Assembly (NCBI RefSeq): GCF_007970185.1 | Contig: NZ_CP042431.1 | Coordinates: forward strand, 2,604,001 to 2,668,000 | From: Pseudobacter ginsenosidimutans | GTDB lineage: Bacteria; Bacteroidota; Bacteroidia; Chitinophagales; Chitinophagaceae | DNA length: 64,000 nt | Reading direction: 5' to 3' | Shown: positions 8,529-17,815 of the stretch, one piece after another | Layout of the letters: each line of letters begins with the position of its first letter | Position numbering within the stretch: the stretch's first letter is position 1 | Notes under the pieces: model-generated | What the model saw: only the letters and a program-made list of their open reading frames with translations | Databases searched by the model: none | Told to the model about the DNA's origin: nothing | Translations under genes and position numbers: made by a program

Positions 8529-10043
8529 ATGAAATCATCTAAATATTTTCTGATAGCATTCCTGGTGATCACGGCAGTTTCCTGCAAGAAATGGCTGGAT
8601 GTGAAACCCACTTCTGAGCTCGACCGTTCGGAGATCTTCTCTTCTGAGCGTGGGTACAGGGAGGCGCTCACCGGCGTGTATGCCAATCTCACCAAACCCG
8701 AATTGTACGGCCGGGAAACTACCTGGGGAATTGTGGAATGTATGGCAGGCACATACGGAGCAGGTATGGCTGGTAACTACAGGACCTTTGCCACTTATGG
8801 TTACAAGAAGACCAATCCTAATTACTGGACCGGGATCGTTACGTTTTTCAATCCGATCTGGACTGGTGTGTACAAACAGATCGCCAACCTGAACTCCCTG
8901 CTGGAAACCATCGATGGCAATAAAGGCATATTCAGTGGCGACAATTACAATATCGTCAAAGGTGAGGCGCTTGGCCTGAGAGCTTACCTGCATTTTGAAT
9001 TGTTATGTTTATATGGTCCATCCTATGCTTCCGGTGGCGCCAATACGCCCGCCATTCCCTATATTGATAAGCTCACTACCATGATCAGCCCGATGTTAAC
9101 GGTTGACAGCGCAATGGGGCTGATCATCAGGGATCTTGAAGCATCCAAAAAGTTGTTGGTGAACGACCCTATGCACATGGGAACAACACCTCCGGAGGTG
9201 CTGGCACCACTGCCTGGTTCTTCCTATTCCAGCTTTGGTGTGGCGTCTTATCATAACCGCCGCTTCAATTTCAATTATTATGCAGCCATTGCTACATTGG
9301 CCCGCGCTTACATGTGGAAGGGCGATAAGGTGAACGCATTACTACAGGCCAAAGAGATCATGGCTGATCAGTCTGCCCGGTTCCCCTGGGTGAAAAGCAC
9401 CAGGGTAGTGCCGCCGACTGCTGCCACTTCAGAGCAGGACAAGACCTATGCAACCGAAACGATCTTTGCACTCAATATCAAACTGATAAATGATTACCAG
9501 GATGGGCTTATTTACCAGGGAACCAAACGCCTGAGTTCATTTGCCCTCTGCCCTCACGCATACAGTACTTCCGGAACAATATTCGAAGGAAGTACCGATC
9601 TGAGAAAGAATAACCTTGCAACTTCCTACAGTGGCAGCATTGCGGTCAGCAATAAATTCCACCAGGTAACCGGCATCACATCTGTGTATAGTTTCTTCCA
9701 GGAGCGTGTACCATTGATACGCACTGCTGAAATTTATTACATAGCTGCTGAGTGTGAATCAGATCCTTCAGTAGCGAGATTGTATGTGGATTCTGTGCGC
9801 TCCAAACGTGGTCTCGCCAATATGCCGCTCAGTCCAGCCATTACGCGTACAGATCTGGATATCGAGATCAGGAAGGAGTATCAGAAAGAGTTCATCGGTG
9901 AAGGCAGGCTATGGTTCTTCCAGAAAAGAAAGGACCTGGACCTCGCATCTGCGGCTAACCAGGCGATCTATAAAACTTCTGCCATGTTCCTGAAGAACGC
10001 TTACGTTTTGGATCGCCCGGATGATGAAGACGGTAACCGGTAA
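8529..10043 (+). CDS. RagB/SusD-family lipoprotein (cassette A)
   Basis: This 504-residue surface lipoprotein should cap the SusC barrel and bind the ligand. The signal peptide ends in a lipobox with Cys19 (ITAVSC), followed by the SusD opening KKWLDVKPTSELDRSEIFSS. TPR-like helical segments with RAYLHFELL and ARAYMWKG and the C-terminal SusD part (YQKEFIGEGRLWFFQKRKDL) are recognisable. A TTG at 8517 is in frame, but ATG 8529 gives a standard lipoprotein signal. It belongs to one transcription unit with susC and the two lipoprotein genes that follow. Confidence 0.93.
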   Translation: MKSSKYFLIAFLVITAVSCKKWLDVKPTSELDRSEIFSSERGYREALTGVYANLTKPELYGRETTWGIVECMAGTYGAGMAGNYRTFATYGYKKTNPNYWTGIVTFFNPIWTGVYKQIANLNSLLETIDGNKGIFSGDNYNIVKGEALGLRAYLHFELLCLYGPSYASGGANTPAIPYIDKLTTMISPMLTVDSAMGLIIRDLEASKKLLVNDPMHMGTTPPEVLAPLPGSSYSSFGVASYHNRRFNFNYYAAIATLARAYMWKGDKVNALLQAKEIMADQSARFPWVKSTRVVPPTAATSEQDKTYATETIFALNIKLINDYQDGLIYQGTKRLSSFALCPHAYSTSGTIFEGSTDLRKNNLATSYSGSIAVSNKFHQVTGITSVYSFFQERVPLIRTAEIYYIAAECESDPSVARLYVDSVRSKRGLANMPLSPAITRTDLDIEIRKEYQKEFIGEGRLWFFQKRKDLDLASAANQAIYKTSAMFLKNAYVLDRPDDEDGNR

Positions 10044-10067
10044 TTAATCAACTTAAGAAATGATGTT

Positions 10068-10748
10068 ATGAAATATATCAAGTATATACTGATCATCACT
10101 TTGAGCGCCTGCCTGGCAGGATGCAGCAAGGAAACGCTTGACCTGTGGAATACTTCCAATAAATTATGGTTCGCCAATGTGGATACCCTGGTGATGGCAT
10201 CCTTTAAGAAACTGCCGGCAAATGAGAACGAGTTCAATGTGAAGGTGCCTGTGCAAATGGCCGGAAAAACAGCTGATCATGACCGTAAGTTCACTGTTGA
10301 AGTGCTGAAAGACAAACGAAATCCTGAAACATCCTACAAGATAGATGATCCTGTTGTGCCTGCCGATTCTATCAGGGGCGCTTTCAAACTGAAGATCACA
10401 AAAACGCCCAACCTGGTTACTGAAACAGATACTGTCACCTTTATCCTGCGTTCCGCGGGAGAATTCGAGACCGGCCTTGCCACCAACCTGAGGTGCACTG
10501 TGATCATCACCAATAAATACACCAAACCTGCCTGGTGGTACGATAACCAGTGTGGTGCTTATTCCGAAGCCAAACATGAAGTGCTGTTTACCGTGTTCGG
10601 TAATGACGATGATATCAGGGGAGGCGGAGCAACTACGTATTCAAACAGCTACAACTGGGGACATGTAGACGCATTGTACAACCTCTGGAAACTGAATACC
10701 TATTGTGAACAGAATGGCCTGCCATTCCGGTTTGCCAACGGAAAGTAA
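10068..10748 (+). CDS. DUF4843 lipoprotein
   Basis: This 226-residue protein has a lipoprotein signal with Cys19 (LAGC) and then matches the general pattern of DUF4843 proteins, which are small lipoproteins encoded next to SusC/SusD in many Bacteroidota: an opening WFANVDTLVMASFKKLP, then beta-rich blocks such as VPVQMAGKTADHDRKFTVEV and DTVTFILRSAGEFETG. Function is unknown; an accessory ligand-binding or complex-assembly role at the outer membrane is inferred only from context. It starts 24 nt after susD and is followed by the PKD-like gene after 36 nt, an order common in these loci. Confidence 0.75.
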   Translation: MKYIKYILIITLSACLAGCSKETLDLWNTSNKLWFANVDTLVMASFKKLPANENEFNVKVPVQMAGKTADHDRKFTVEVLKDKRNPETSYKIDDPVVPADSIRGAFKLKITKTPNLVTETDTVTFILRSAGEFETGLATNLRCTVIITNKYTKPAWWYDNQCGAYSEAKHEVLFTVFGNDDDIRGGGATTYSNSYNWGHVDALYNLWKLNTYCEQNGLPFRFANGK

Positions 10749-10784
10749 CCCCAAACTCTAACCTGAAAAAGCGTACAAACTATT

Positions 10785-12350
10785 ATGAGAACTATATATT
10801 ATCTTTTTGCAGTGCTGCTGCTGGTTGGATGCTACAAAGACAAAGGCAATTATGAATATTCTGACCTGGAAGAAATGGATATCTCCCTCCCTTTCACCAG
10901 TTATGAAGTGGGAGCAGGAAAGCAATTGACCATCGAGCCTATAATAGAAACAGCAATACCCGAGTCGGACATTCAATGGCAATGGGATGTGAACTTCACA
11001 CCATCCAACAGTTATATCGGCTTTTACAAGTTTGCTGAAGGTAAGAAGCTCGATCATGTATTTTCTTTGAACGGGCTGATGCCATCAACAGGTACCTACA
11101 GTATTCGCCTTCATGCCAAGCAAATATCCAGTGGCAGGGAATTTTATTCGCCGGTTACCGCTCTCAGGATCACATCTGAGTATACAGGACTGATGGTGCT
11201 TCACGGAGACGACACTCAAAGTGATATCGGTCTGCTCCAGGCAACGGATTTCCGGGTCACCGAAGGAACGATGCCAACCGTTTCGATCCCCCATCTTTAT
11301 TCATCCCTCAATAACAATCAGAAGATACCAGGCAAGGGTATTACCGTTGTGCAAACAGTTACTGCTTACCTCTACGATATCAACAGGGCCAGGGTGGTGG
11401 CTCTTACCGATGCAGGAGCAGCCTGGATCAGCTATGCTGATTTTTCAAAACTTGGTACCTGGAATGATATGTTCATGCCGGGTGTGAATGCGGGACAACC
11501 GCAGAGTATCCAGCCGCAGGGACAGGTTGTATATGCTGTAGATGGTGGTCAGCTATTCGGACGAGTGAACGGTAGCTATGAAGTATTCCCTGTTCCGCTG
11601 CCTGCAGCGCAAGGATATTATGCTGCAACTCCTTTCTTTGAAGTAGGCACCAATGCCCGTGTGCAGGGTTTCTTTTTCGATAAGAATACACGGGGGTTTG
11701 TAACATGCACCAACACGAATAATTTCGTCCAGTTTACAGATAAGGTTACCAGCGGTATCAGCCAGGTTGTTACAGCGAAGTATTTCAACATGGCTGCCAT
11801 GAATGCGGACCTTGTGTATGTAGACAGGGGAGCCAGGCAGGCTCATTACCTGGCAGTGATGAAAGAAGCGAATGGCAATAAATACCTGGCGGAGCTCGAT
11901 TGGTCTGCCAGCAATGACGTGGACATCCCATTTGCAAAATATGATATGCAGGTATTGCCCAATATCAATGATGCAATATTCCATGCCTTCGGAAATAACC
12001 AGGTTGCGATGTGCTATTATGCTACCCCAACAAAAGTATATCGCTACACGGCCAACAACAATGAAACACTCGCCGGAAAATCCAATGAACTGAGATTGCA
12101 GAATGGGAATCCCATTGTGTTCGATGGCGATATCACTATGATGAAGATCCTGAAGCCGAATCAGAATCCTTCAGGTTCACTGATGGTGAATTATTACAAT
12201 CACAATAAGATCATGCTGGTGGCTGTGTACAAGAACAACCAGGGTACGCTGTACAGCCTGAAACTTGATGAACCAACAGGCGATGTGATCTCTTATACTA
12301 CATACACTGGTTTCAATAAGATCTATGATGCAGATATCAAAGGGCTATAG
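10785..12350 (+). CDS. PKD-like family lipoprotein
   Basis: This 521-residue protein has a lipoprotein signal with Cys16 (LLVGC) and a beta-rich body resembling the PKD-like lipoproteins that follow DUF4843 genes in Chitinophagaceae and Sphingobacteriaceae Sus-type loci. The N-terminal third (INTERVAL around EPIIETAIPESDIQWQWDV) looks like an Ig/PKD fold; the rest alternates short beta blocks, some suggestive of a propeller. No catalytic motif is visible. It is the last gene of the outer-membrane half of cassette A and is followed by a GC-rich hairpin. The family assignment rests on position and general sequence pattern. Confidence 0.68.
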   Translation: MRTIYYLFAVLLLVGCYKDKGNYEYSDLEEMDISLPFTSYEVGAGKQLTIEPIIETAIPESDIQWQWDVNFTPSNSYIGFYKFAEGKKLDHVFSLNGLMPSTGTYSIRLHAKQISSGREFYSPVTALRITSEYTGLMVLHGDDTQSDIGLLQATDFRVTEGTMPTVSIPHLYSSLNNNQKIPGKGITVVQTVTAYLYDINRARVVALTDAGAAWISYADFSKLGTWNDMFMPGVNAGQPQSIQPQGQVVYAVDGGQLFGRVNGSYEVFPVPLPAAQGYYAATPFFEVGTNARVQGFFFDKNTRGFVTCTNTNNFVQFTDKVTSGISQVVTAKYFNMAAMNADLVYVDRGARQAHYLAVMKEANGNKYLAELDWSASNDVDIPFAKYDMQVLPNINDAIFHAFGNNQVAMCYYATPTKVYRYTANNNETLAGKSNELRLQNGNPIVFDGDITMMKILKPNQNPSGSLMVNYYNHNKIMLVAVYKNNQGTLYSLKLDEPTGDVISYTTYTGFNKIYDADIKGL

Positions 12351-12401
12351 TTGATGTAGCTGACTTTTCAAGTTGTTTTACTCTCATGTGTTTTATACCG
12401 G

Positions 12402-12422
12402 AGCCGGGGCTTGGCCCCGGCT
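12402..12422 (+). other. GC-rich hairpin between outer- and inner-membrane halves of cassette A
   Basis: AGCCGGGGC and GCCCCGGCT form a perfect 9-bp stem with a 3-nt loop. No T-run follows, so an intrinsic terminator is not certain; it may reduce read-through or stabilise the 3' end of the upstream message. Confidence 0.5.
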
Positions 12423-12487
12423 TACGCTCCCTATTGCCATGAACAACTAAAAATATGATCCCTTTACAGTTAAATGAAGTTTCAAAA

Positions 12488-13030
12488 ATGAGGAAGACAA
12501 TTTGTTTGTTGGCCATTGCGCTGCTCTTGATAACAGAAGCTGGTGCGCAGCAGCCTGCAAAAAAAGAAGTGAAGATGGATAACGAACTTGTTATTGCAGG
12601 CAATGCGGAAGGACCTGTGAAATATTCCATCAAAGCACCACGATCCATGGGGCTCAATGATTCCGGCCGCATCACCATCTCTTTCAGTTTTGAAGAAGGA
12701 TGGTATGGATACGCTGAAACCGATGGCAATATGGCTGCTGGTTGGTTACCTACCAAAGTTGAATTTGAATTCTCTGATGGCTTTGAAAAGAACGGAGGGC
12801 TTATCACGCCACCAATAGTATTCAAAGAAGGTACTGATGTATACATAGGTAATGAAGTGAAGTTTGTGCAGCCGGTGAAATACACGGGCAAGGGAAAGGA
12901 TGGGAAGCTGGCTTACCAGAAAGAAAGGATCATCCATGTAACAGTCCATTACCAGACATGTGATGAAGAGAAATGCCTTCCTCCCGTAACTGATACAGTG
13001 GCCGTAAAAATAAATATGCGTAATTATTAA
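12488..13030 (+). CDS. DsbD N-terminal (alpha) domain protein, periplasmic
   Basis: This 180-residue protein has a cleavable signal (ending near ITEAGAQQ) and one domain resembling the N-terminal periplasmic domain of DsbD. The redox motif YQTC-DEEK-CLPP gives Cys158 and Cys163, placed like the two active-site cysteines of DsbD alpha (YQGC...FCYPP). The membrane and thioredoxin domains of DsbD are absent, so it could pass electrons to periplasmic thiols only if supplied by another protein. An earlier in-frame ATG at 12455 would put extra residues before the signal; 12488 is preferred. It lies 18 nt before the ABC ATPase gene and appears to open the second half of cassette A. B and C have no equivalent. 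Confidence 0.7.
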   Translation: MRKTICLLAIALLLITEAGAQQPAKKEVKMDNELVIAGNAEGPVKYSIKAPRSMGLNDSGRITISFSFEEGWYGYAETDGNMAAGWLPTKVEFEFSDGFEKNGGLITPPIVFKEGTDVYIGNEVKFVQPVKYTGKGKDGKLAYQKERIIHVTVHYQTCDEEKCLPPVTDTVAVKINMRNY

Positions 13031-13048
13031 ACCAATCAATTTATCAGG

Positions 13049-13975
13049 ATGCAGGACCCCATTGTTAAAATAGAAAAATTATCGCACCGCTACACCAATA
13101 GCTGGGCGATCCGCGACATCAATATGGAAATCGGACGTAGTGGAATTGTGGGATTGCTTGGCTCCAACGGGGCAGGCAAATCCACCACCATGAATATTCT
13201 CTGTGGCGCGCTTAATCAGACTGAAGGCAATGTGTTCATCAATGGTATCAATATGCGTGAACATCCTGAGCGTGCGAAACAGGAGATTGGCTTCCTGCCG
13301 CAGAACCCTCCATTGTACATGGACCTTACGGTGGATGAATACCTCTACTATTGTGCGGGCCTTCGCAGGATGCCTGATCAAAAAGTGGACGAAGCTGTGA
13401 AAGATGCGAAACTCCGTTGTGGTATCGATCATTTCGGTCATCGCCTGCTCCGGAATCTCTCCGGCGGTTACCGCCAGCGTGTAGGCATTGCGCAGGCCAT
13501 CGTTCATAAACCCAAACTGGTGGTGCTGGACGAGCCTACCAATGGCCTCGATCCCAATCAGATCATCGAAGTGCGTGCACTGATCAAGGATATTGCCCGT
13601 GATCGCGCAGTTATCTTTTCTTCTCATATCCTTTCGGAAATCCAACTGCTTTGCAAAGAGATCAAGATGATCGAAAGCGGGCGAATTGTATTTGCCGATA
13701 CGATGGATGCCTTCAATAATTATGTGGAACCGCACAGTGTGCTCATTCATTTCGAAAATCCTCCCTCCGCATCAGAGCTGCAGCAGGTGCAGGGTGTAAC
13801 AAAAGTGGATTATCTCACAGAACGACAGGTGCGTGTGTATTTCAGCGGAGACCAGGAGATCACGGAAAGACTGGTAACCGCCAGTGTGCAGTATGGCTGG
13901 CGCCTGCGCGAGATCAGTCTCGATAAAACTGCGCTTGATGAGATCTTCAAACAACTATCCACTCAAAAAAAATAG
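13049..13975 (+). CDS. GldA-like ABC transporter ATPase (cassette A)
   Basis: This 308-residue nucleotide-binding subunit has Walker A GSNGAGKS at residues 38-45, the Q-loop region GFLPQNPPLY, the signature LSGGYRQRVG, Walker B LVVLDEP followed by TNGLDPNQ, and the H-loop SSHILSE. The C-terminal 80 residues form an extra regulatory-type domain ending DEIFKQLS, as in GldA-type and gliding-related ABC-2 ATPases. The copies in cassettes B and C are also exactly 308 residues with the starts chosen here. It should energise the fused permease encoded 27 nt downstream. A role in gliding is not implied. Confidence 0.92.
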   Translation: MQDPIVKIEKLSHRYTNSWAIRDINMEIGRSGIVGLLGSNGAGKSTTMNILCGALNQTEGNVFINGINMREHPERAKQEIGFLPQNPPLYMDLTVDEYLYYCAGLRRMPDQKVDEAVKDAKLRCGIDHFGHRLLRNLSGGYRQRVGIAQAIVHKPKLVVLDEPTNGLDPNQIIEVRALIKDIARDRAVIFSSHILSEIQLLCKEIKMIESGRIVFADTMDAFNNYVEPHSVLIHFENPPSASELQQVQGVTKVDYLTERQVRVYFSGDQEITERLVTASVQYGWRLREISLDKTALDEIFKQLSTQKK

Positions 13976-14002
13976 TCCGGTTCTTCCTATAATTATTAAA
14001 CC

Positions 14003-16426
14003 ATGAAAGTCATTCTTAAAATAGCGAAAACAGAGTTGCGTACTTTGTTTTATTCTCCGATCGCCTGGTTCCTGATGATCGTATTCCTGATCCAGTGTGG
14101 CATCGTTTATCTGGGACAGCTGGATATGGTAACCCGCAATATCGAAATGTCAGGCAACGTGGGTGAATTCTTTACCAGTGTTACCAACTGGATCTTCCTG
14201 AGTCAGCAGGGCTTGTTCGGCAACATCATGCAAAACCTTTATCTCTACATGCCCCTTTTGACGATGAGCCTGATCAGCCGCGAACTGAACAGCGGAACCA
14301 TCAAGCTGCTCTATTCATCGCCCATCAAGGTATATGAGATCGTATTTGGGAAATACATTGCCATGATGGCGTATAGCCTGATACTGGTGGTTATTGTTGG
14401 TTTTTTTATGGTGGCTGGAATGTTTCATATCCAGCATCCTGAAACCGGCATGCTGCTATCTGCGATGTTCGGTTTCTTCCTGTTGCTGCTGGCTTATTCA
14501 GCTATCGGCCTTTTCATGAGTTGTTTAACCAGCTATCAGGTGGTGGCTGCCATCAGCACTTTCGTAATGATCGGCATTCTCAGTTATATCGGCAGGCTGT
14601 GGCAGGATATTGATTTTGTAAGAGAGCTCACGTATTATCTCGCAATCAATGGACGCACCCAAAAAATGCTGGGCGGCCTCATCACTACAAAGGATGTTCT
14701 TTATTTCATTATCATCATATACATCTTTTTAGGACTGAGTATCTTCAGGATCAGATCAGGAATGGAATCCAAGCCGGTATCGGTTAAGGTTATGCGTTAT
14801 CTGGCTGTGGTTGCATCGGCATTATTCATTGGATATGTTTCTTCCATTCCCGGATTTGTTGGTTATTGGGACACTACCCTGGATAAATCCAATACACTCA
14901 CACCCCGGGTACAGAAAATTGTGAAAGACCTGGGTGATGAACCGCTGGAGGTAACTGCTTATGCCAACCTGCTGGATAATTTCTTTTACCTGGGAAGTCC
15001 TACCGCATACAATAACAATGAGTCCCGCTGGGAATCTTATCGCAGGTTCAAGCACAATATTGATCTGAAGATCATTCGCTACTACGATACTGTGCCTGGT
15101 CCCATGATGAAACGTTATCCCGGTAAAAGCCTGAAAGAAGTAGCAGAGCAATTTGCCAAAAGCCGGGATGTGGATATGAAGGGGCTTCTGACGCCACAGG
15201 AAATCCGTAAACAGATCGATCTCCGTGGTGAGAGCAACCGGTTTGTGATGCAGCTTAAATGGAAAGGACGTACCACCGCGCTGCGTGTATTTGATGATAT
15301 GTATGTATGGCCTTCGGAAACAGAAGTGGCGGCTGCCTTGCTGCGCCTTCAAAAGGCAAGCCTGCCGAAGATCGCCTTCATTACAGGCGAGCTGGAACGC
15401 GAGATCGATAAGAGTGGCGACCGCGATTATAAAACGCTGACCAATACGCCAACCTTCCGTTACTCACTGATCAACCAGGGCTTTGATGTGATGAACGTGT
15501 CTCTGGAAACACAGGATATTCCAAAGGATATTTCTTCGGTAGTGCTGGCTGACCCGAAAATTGAACTGTCTGCTTCAGCGCTCGCGAAATTGAAAACCTA
15601 TATCAGTAATGGAGGCAATCTCATGATTGCAGGAGAGCCGGGAAAACAAGCTGTGCTCAACCCATTATTGCAGGAGTTGGGTGTTCAGTTGAATGAAGGA
15701 ACCATTATTCAATCCAGCCGAAATGATGCGCCGAATTTCGTTTCGGCCTTCGTTCAAAAGGAGGCAAAGCCTTTTTACAAGCTGCTCGAATCCACTATTG
15801 AAGATAGTCTCAGGCTTACCATGCCAGGTGCTGCCAGTCTGAGCTATGCGGATAATGGGCCGTTTGTTGTAACAGCGCTGGTAAAGACCAATCCCAAAAA
15901 CACCTGGAGCCGAACGCGGCCGATAGATCTCGAAACGATGATCAACGCCAGGGTTTCATTTGATGAAAAAGATGAGGAACAGGATAACAGGAGAGGCGGT
16001 ATGATCTATTACACAGTGAATGAAGCTGAAGGTCAACAAAAGCGTACCCGTCGTGATAGCCTGGGGACTGTAATCTATGAGCCTGCTGCCGGGGATGTGA
16101 AAGGTCCTTTCACAATGGTAGTTGGTCTGAGCCGTAAGATCAATGGCAAAGAGCAGCGCATTGTAGTGTCCGGTGATGCAGACTTTCTGAGCAATAAAGA
16201 AATGGGGCGTCAGCGTACCGCAAATTTCGTTTTCAGTACTTCTTTGTTTCGGTGGATGAGTAATGGCGACTTCCCGATCGATACCAGTCGTCCTGAAGCG
16301 AAGGATAAGAAAGTGAACACAAGCATCGAAAAAGTAAAGTTCTTGCGCATACTTTATCTCTGGGTGCTTCCTGCGATCTTATTAGCAGCAGGTGCTGTAT
16401 TGCTGATCAGACGTAAAAGGAAATAA
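14003..16426 (+). CDS. GldF-GldG-like fused ABC-2 permease (cassette A)
   Basis: This 807-residue inner-membrane protein fuses two parts. Residues about 1-250 form an ABC-2 type six-helix permease like GldF (opening MKVILKIAKTELRTLFYSPI; SRELNSGTIKLLYSSPI between helices). After another membrane segment near 270-290, residues about 300-770 form a periplasmic GldG-like domain (IDLRGESNRFVMQ, VLADPKIELS, GGNLMIAGEPGKQ). A final helix precedes the basic tail RRKRK. In canonical gliding systems GldF and GldG are separate proteins. The MutS-A gene starts 2 nt after the stop, so the two are probably translationally linked. Confidence 0.88.
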   Translation: MKVILKIAKTELRTLFYSPIAWFLMIVFLIQCGIVYLGQLDMVTRNIEMSGNVGEFFTSVTNWIFLSQQGLFGNIMQNLYLYMPLLTMSLISRELNSGTIKLLYSSPIKVYEIVFGKYIAMMAYSLILVVIVGFFMVAGMFHIQHPETGMLLSAMFGFFLLLLAYSAIGLFMSCLTSYQVVAAISTFVMIGILSYIGRLWQDIDFVRELTYYLAINGRTQKMLGGLITTKDVLYFIIIIYIFLGLSIFRIRSGMESKPVSVKVMRYLAVVASALFIGYVSSIPGFVGYWDTTLDKSNTLTPRVQKIVKDLGDEPLEVTAYANLLDNFFYLGSPTAYNNNESRWESYRRFKHNIDLKIIRYYDTVPGPMMKRYPGKSLKEVAEQFAKSRDVDMKGLLTPQEIRKQIDLRGESNRFVMQLKWKGRTTALRVFDDMYVWPSETEVAAALLRLQKASLPKIAFITGELEREIDKSGDRDYKTLTNTPTFRYSLINQGFDVMNVSLETQDIPKDISSVVLADPKIELSASALAKLKTYISNGGNLMIAGEPGKQAVLNPLLQELGVQLNEGTIIQSSRNDAPNFVSAFVQKEAKPFYKLLESTIEDSLRLTMPGAASLSYADNGPFVVTALVKTNPKNTWSRTRPIDLETMINARVSFDEKDEEQDNRRGGMIYYTVNEAEGQQKRTRRDSLGTVIYEPAAGDVKGPFTMVVGLSRKINGKEQRIVVSGDADFLSNKEMGRQRTANFVFSTSLFRWMSNGDFPIDTSRPEAKDKKVNTSIEKVKFLRILYLWVLPAILLAAGAVLLIRRKRK

Positions 16427-16428
16427 TC

Positions 16429-17808
16429 ATGGCATTCAGTACTGATAAACAAACACTGGAAGATCTGAAGATTTTCGACAGGTATGGTGATGATTCGATC
16501 TTCCAGTTGTTCAACCGTTGCGCCACCAGGGGTGGTGCAATGGTTTTGGAAGATATGTTCAGTCATCCGCTTTCAGATGCAGCAGCCATCAATAAGAGAA
16601 GTGGTATTATCCGTTACTTCTCAGAGCAGCGGATTGAGTTTCCTTTGACAAGTGGACATTTTGAAGCTATCGATCCCTATCTCAGTAATACTGATGAACG
16701 CACCAGGCTTTCTGCACATGAGCAATCCGTTACCAGGAAGCTGAGTAATATGATTGCGGCGGATGCAGAAACAGCCACCATCCATAAAGGCATTGCCGCC
16801 ACGGCTGCCATGCTGAAGGAACTGTCGGGTTTCATTGCGTCGTCGCAAATGATGAATGCTGAATTGTATTGTTCCGATAAGGAATCGATACAGGCGCTGC
16901 TCAATATGCCTGCCTTGAAACAGGTTTGGGAACTGCAGGGAAAAGTGAAGCTCACGCAGGCTGTGATGGCGGAATATGATGGAGTGTTCCGTTTTAAATT
17001 TCGTGACGAAATACAAAAACTTCTCCGGCATATCTATTTGCTGGATGTATATCTTTCTGTTGCCCGTGTGGCACGGGAAAACGGATATGTGTTCCCGGTA
17101 GCGCTACCGGCTGGCAATAGTGAATTGCAGCTGGAGGGTGTGTATCATCCTGCCATTAAGAATGCCATTCCCAATGATATCCATATCACGAAGGAGAACA
17201 ATGTGATCTTTTTGACCGGCGCCAATATGGCTGGTAAATCAACATTCATGAAATCCCTGAGTATAGCGATTTTCCTGGCCCATATGGGATTTCCTGTTGC
17301 GGCAGGAAGCATGCGTTTTCACGTGTTGGATGGGATCTATACAACCATCAATCTTCCTGATAATCTTGGAATGGGGGCCAGTCATTTTTATGCAGAAGTG
17401 TTGCGCCTCAAAAAAGTTGCGCATGAACTGGGGCAGGGGAAGAGAATTTACGTGGTGTTTGACGAGCTCTTCCGGGGCACGAATGTTAAAGATGCTTATG
17501 ACGCCACGATTGCTGTTACTACTGCATTTGCAGAGAGGAAGGATAGCATTTTTGTGATCTCTACCCATATCATCGAGGCGGGTGATGTATTGAAAGAGCG
17601 CTGCAATAATATCGCTTACCTCTACCTGCCTACCAGGATGAATGGTACCCGCCCTGTATACACTTATACCCTGGAGCAGGGCATTACCAACGATCGGCAT
17701 GGTATGGTGATCATCAATAATGAAAAGATATTGGAGATACTGGAAGCCGGCCTGGAAAAACTGGAAGGAAAGAAAACCATTCATTCTTTAACAGCTCTTA
17801 AAACCTGA
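16429..17808 (+). CDS. Short MutS-family ATPase, subtype A (cassette A)
   Basis: This 459-residue protein contains only the rear part of MutS: a core-domain start (DKQTLEDLKIF, then LFNRCATRGGAMVLEDM and PLSD), a helical middle region, and a complete ABC-like ATPase domain. Walker A is TGANMAGKST near residue 260, Walker B is VVFDELFRGTN near residue 344, and the H-loop reads STHIIEAG. The mismatch-binding domain I with its Phe-x-Glu motif and the connector domain are absent, so classical mismatch repair is unlikely. Subtype A is marked by TTINLPDNL followed by GASHFYAEVLR. The subtype-B gene follows after 7 nt, suggesting a hetero-oligomer. Confidence 0.88.
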   Translation: MAFSTDKQTLEDLKIFDRYGDDSIFQLFNRCATRGGAMVLEDMFSHPLSDAAAINKRSGIIRYFSEQRIEFPLTSGHFEAIDPYLSNTDERTRLSAHEQSVTRKLSNMIAADAETATIHKGIAATAAMLKELSGFIASSQMMNAELYCSDKESIQALLNMPALKQVWELQGKVKLTQAVMAEYDGVFRFKFRDEIQKLLRHIYLLDVYLSVARVARENGYVFPVALPAGNSELQLEGVYHPAIKNAIPNDIHITKENNVIFLTGANMAGKSTFMKSLSIAIFLAHMGFPVAAGSMRFHVLDGIYTTINLPDNLGMGASHFYAEVLRLKKVAHELGQGKRIYVVFDELFRGTNVKDAYDATIAVTTAFAERKDSIFVISTHIIEAGDVLKERCNNIAYLYLPTRMNGTRPVYTYTLEQGITNDRHGMVIINNEKILEILEAGLEKLEGKKTIHSLTALKT

Positions 17809-17815
17809 ACAGTGT

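Noticed and set aside
13049-16426. Calling the ABC ATPase and permease a gliding motility gldAFG operon
   Set aside because: The permease is a fusion, there are three copies inside Sus-type cassettes, and no other gld genes are present. Similarity to the Gld family is retained only as a family label.
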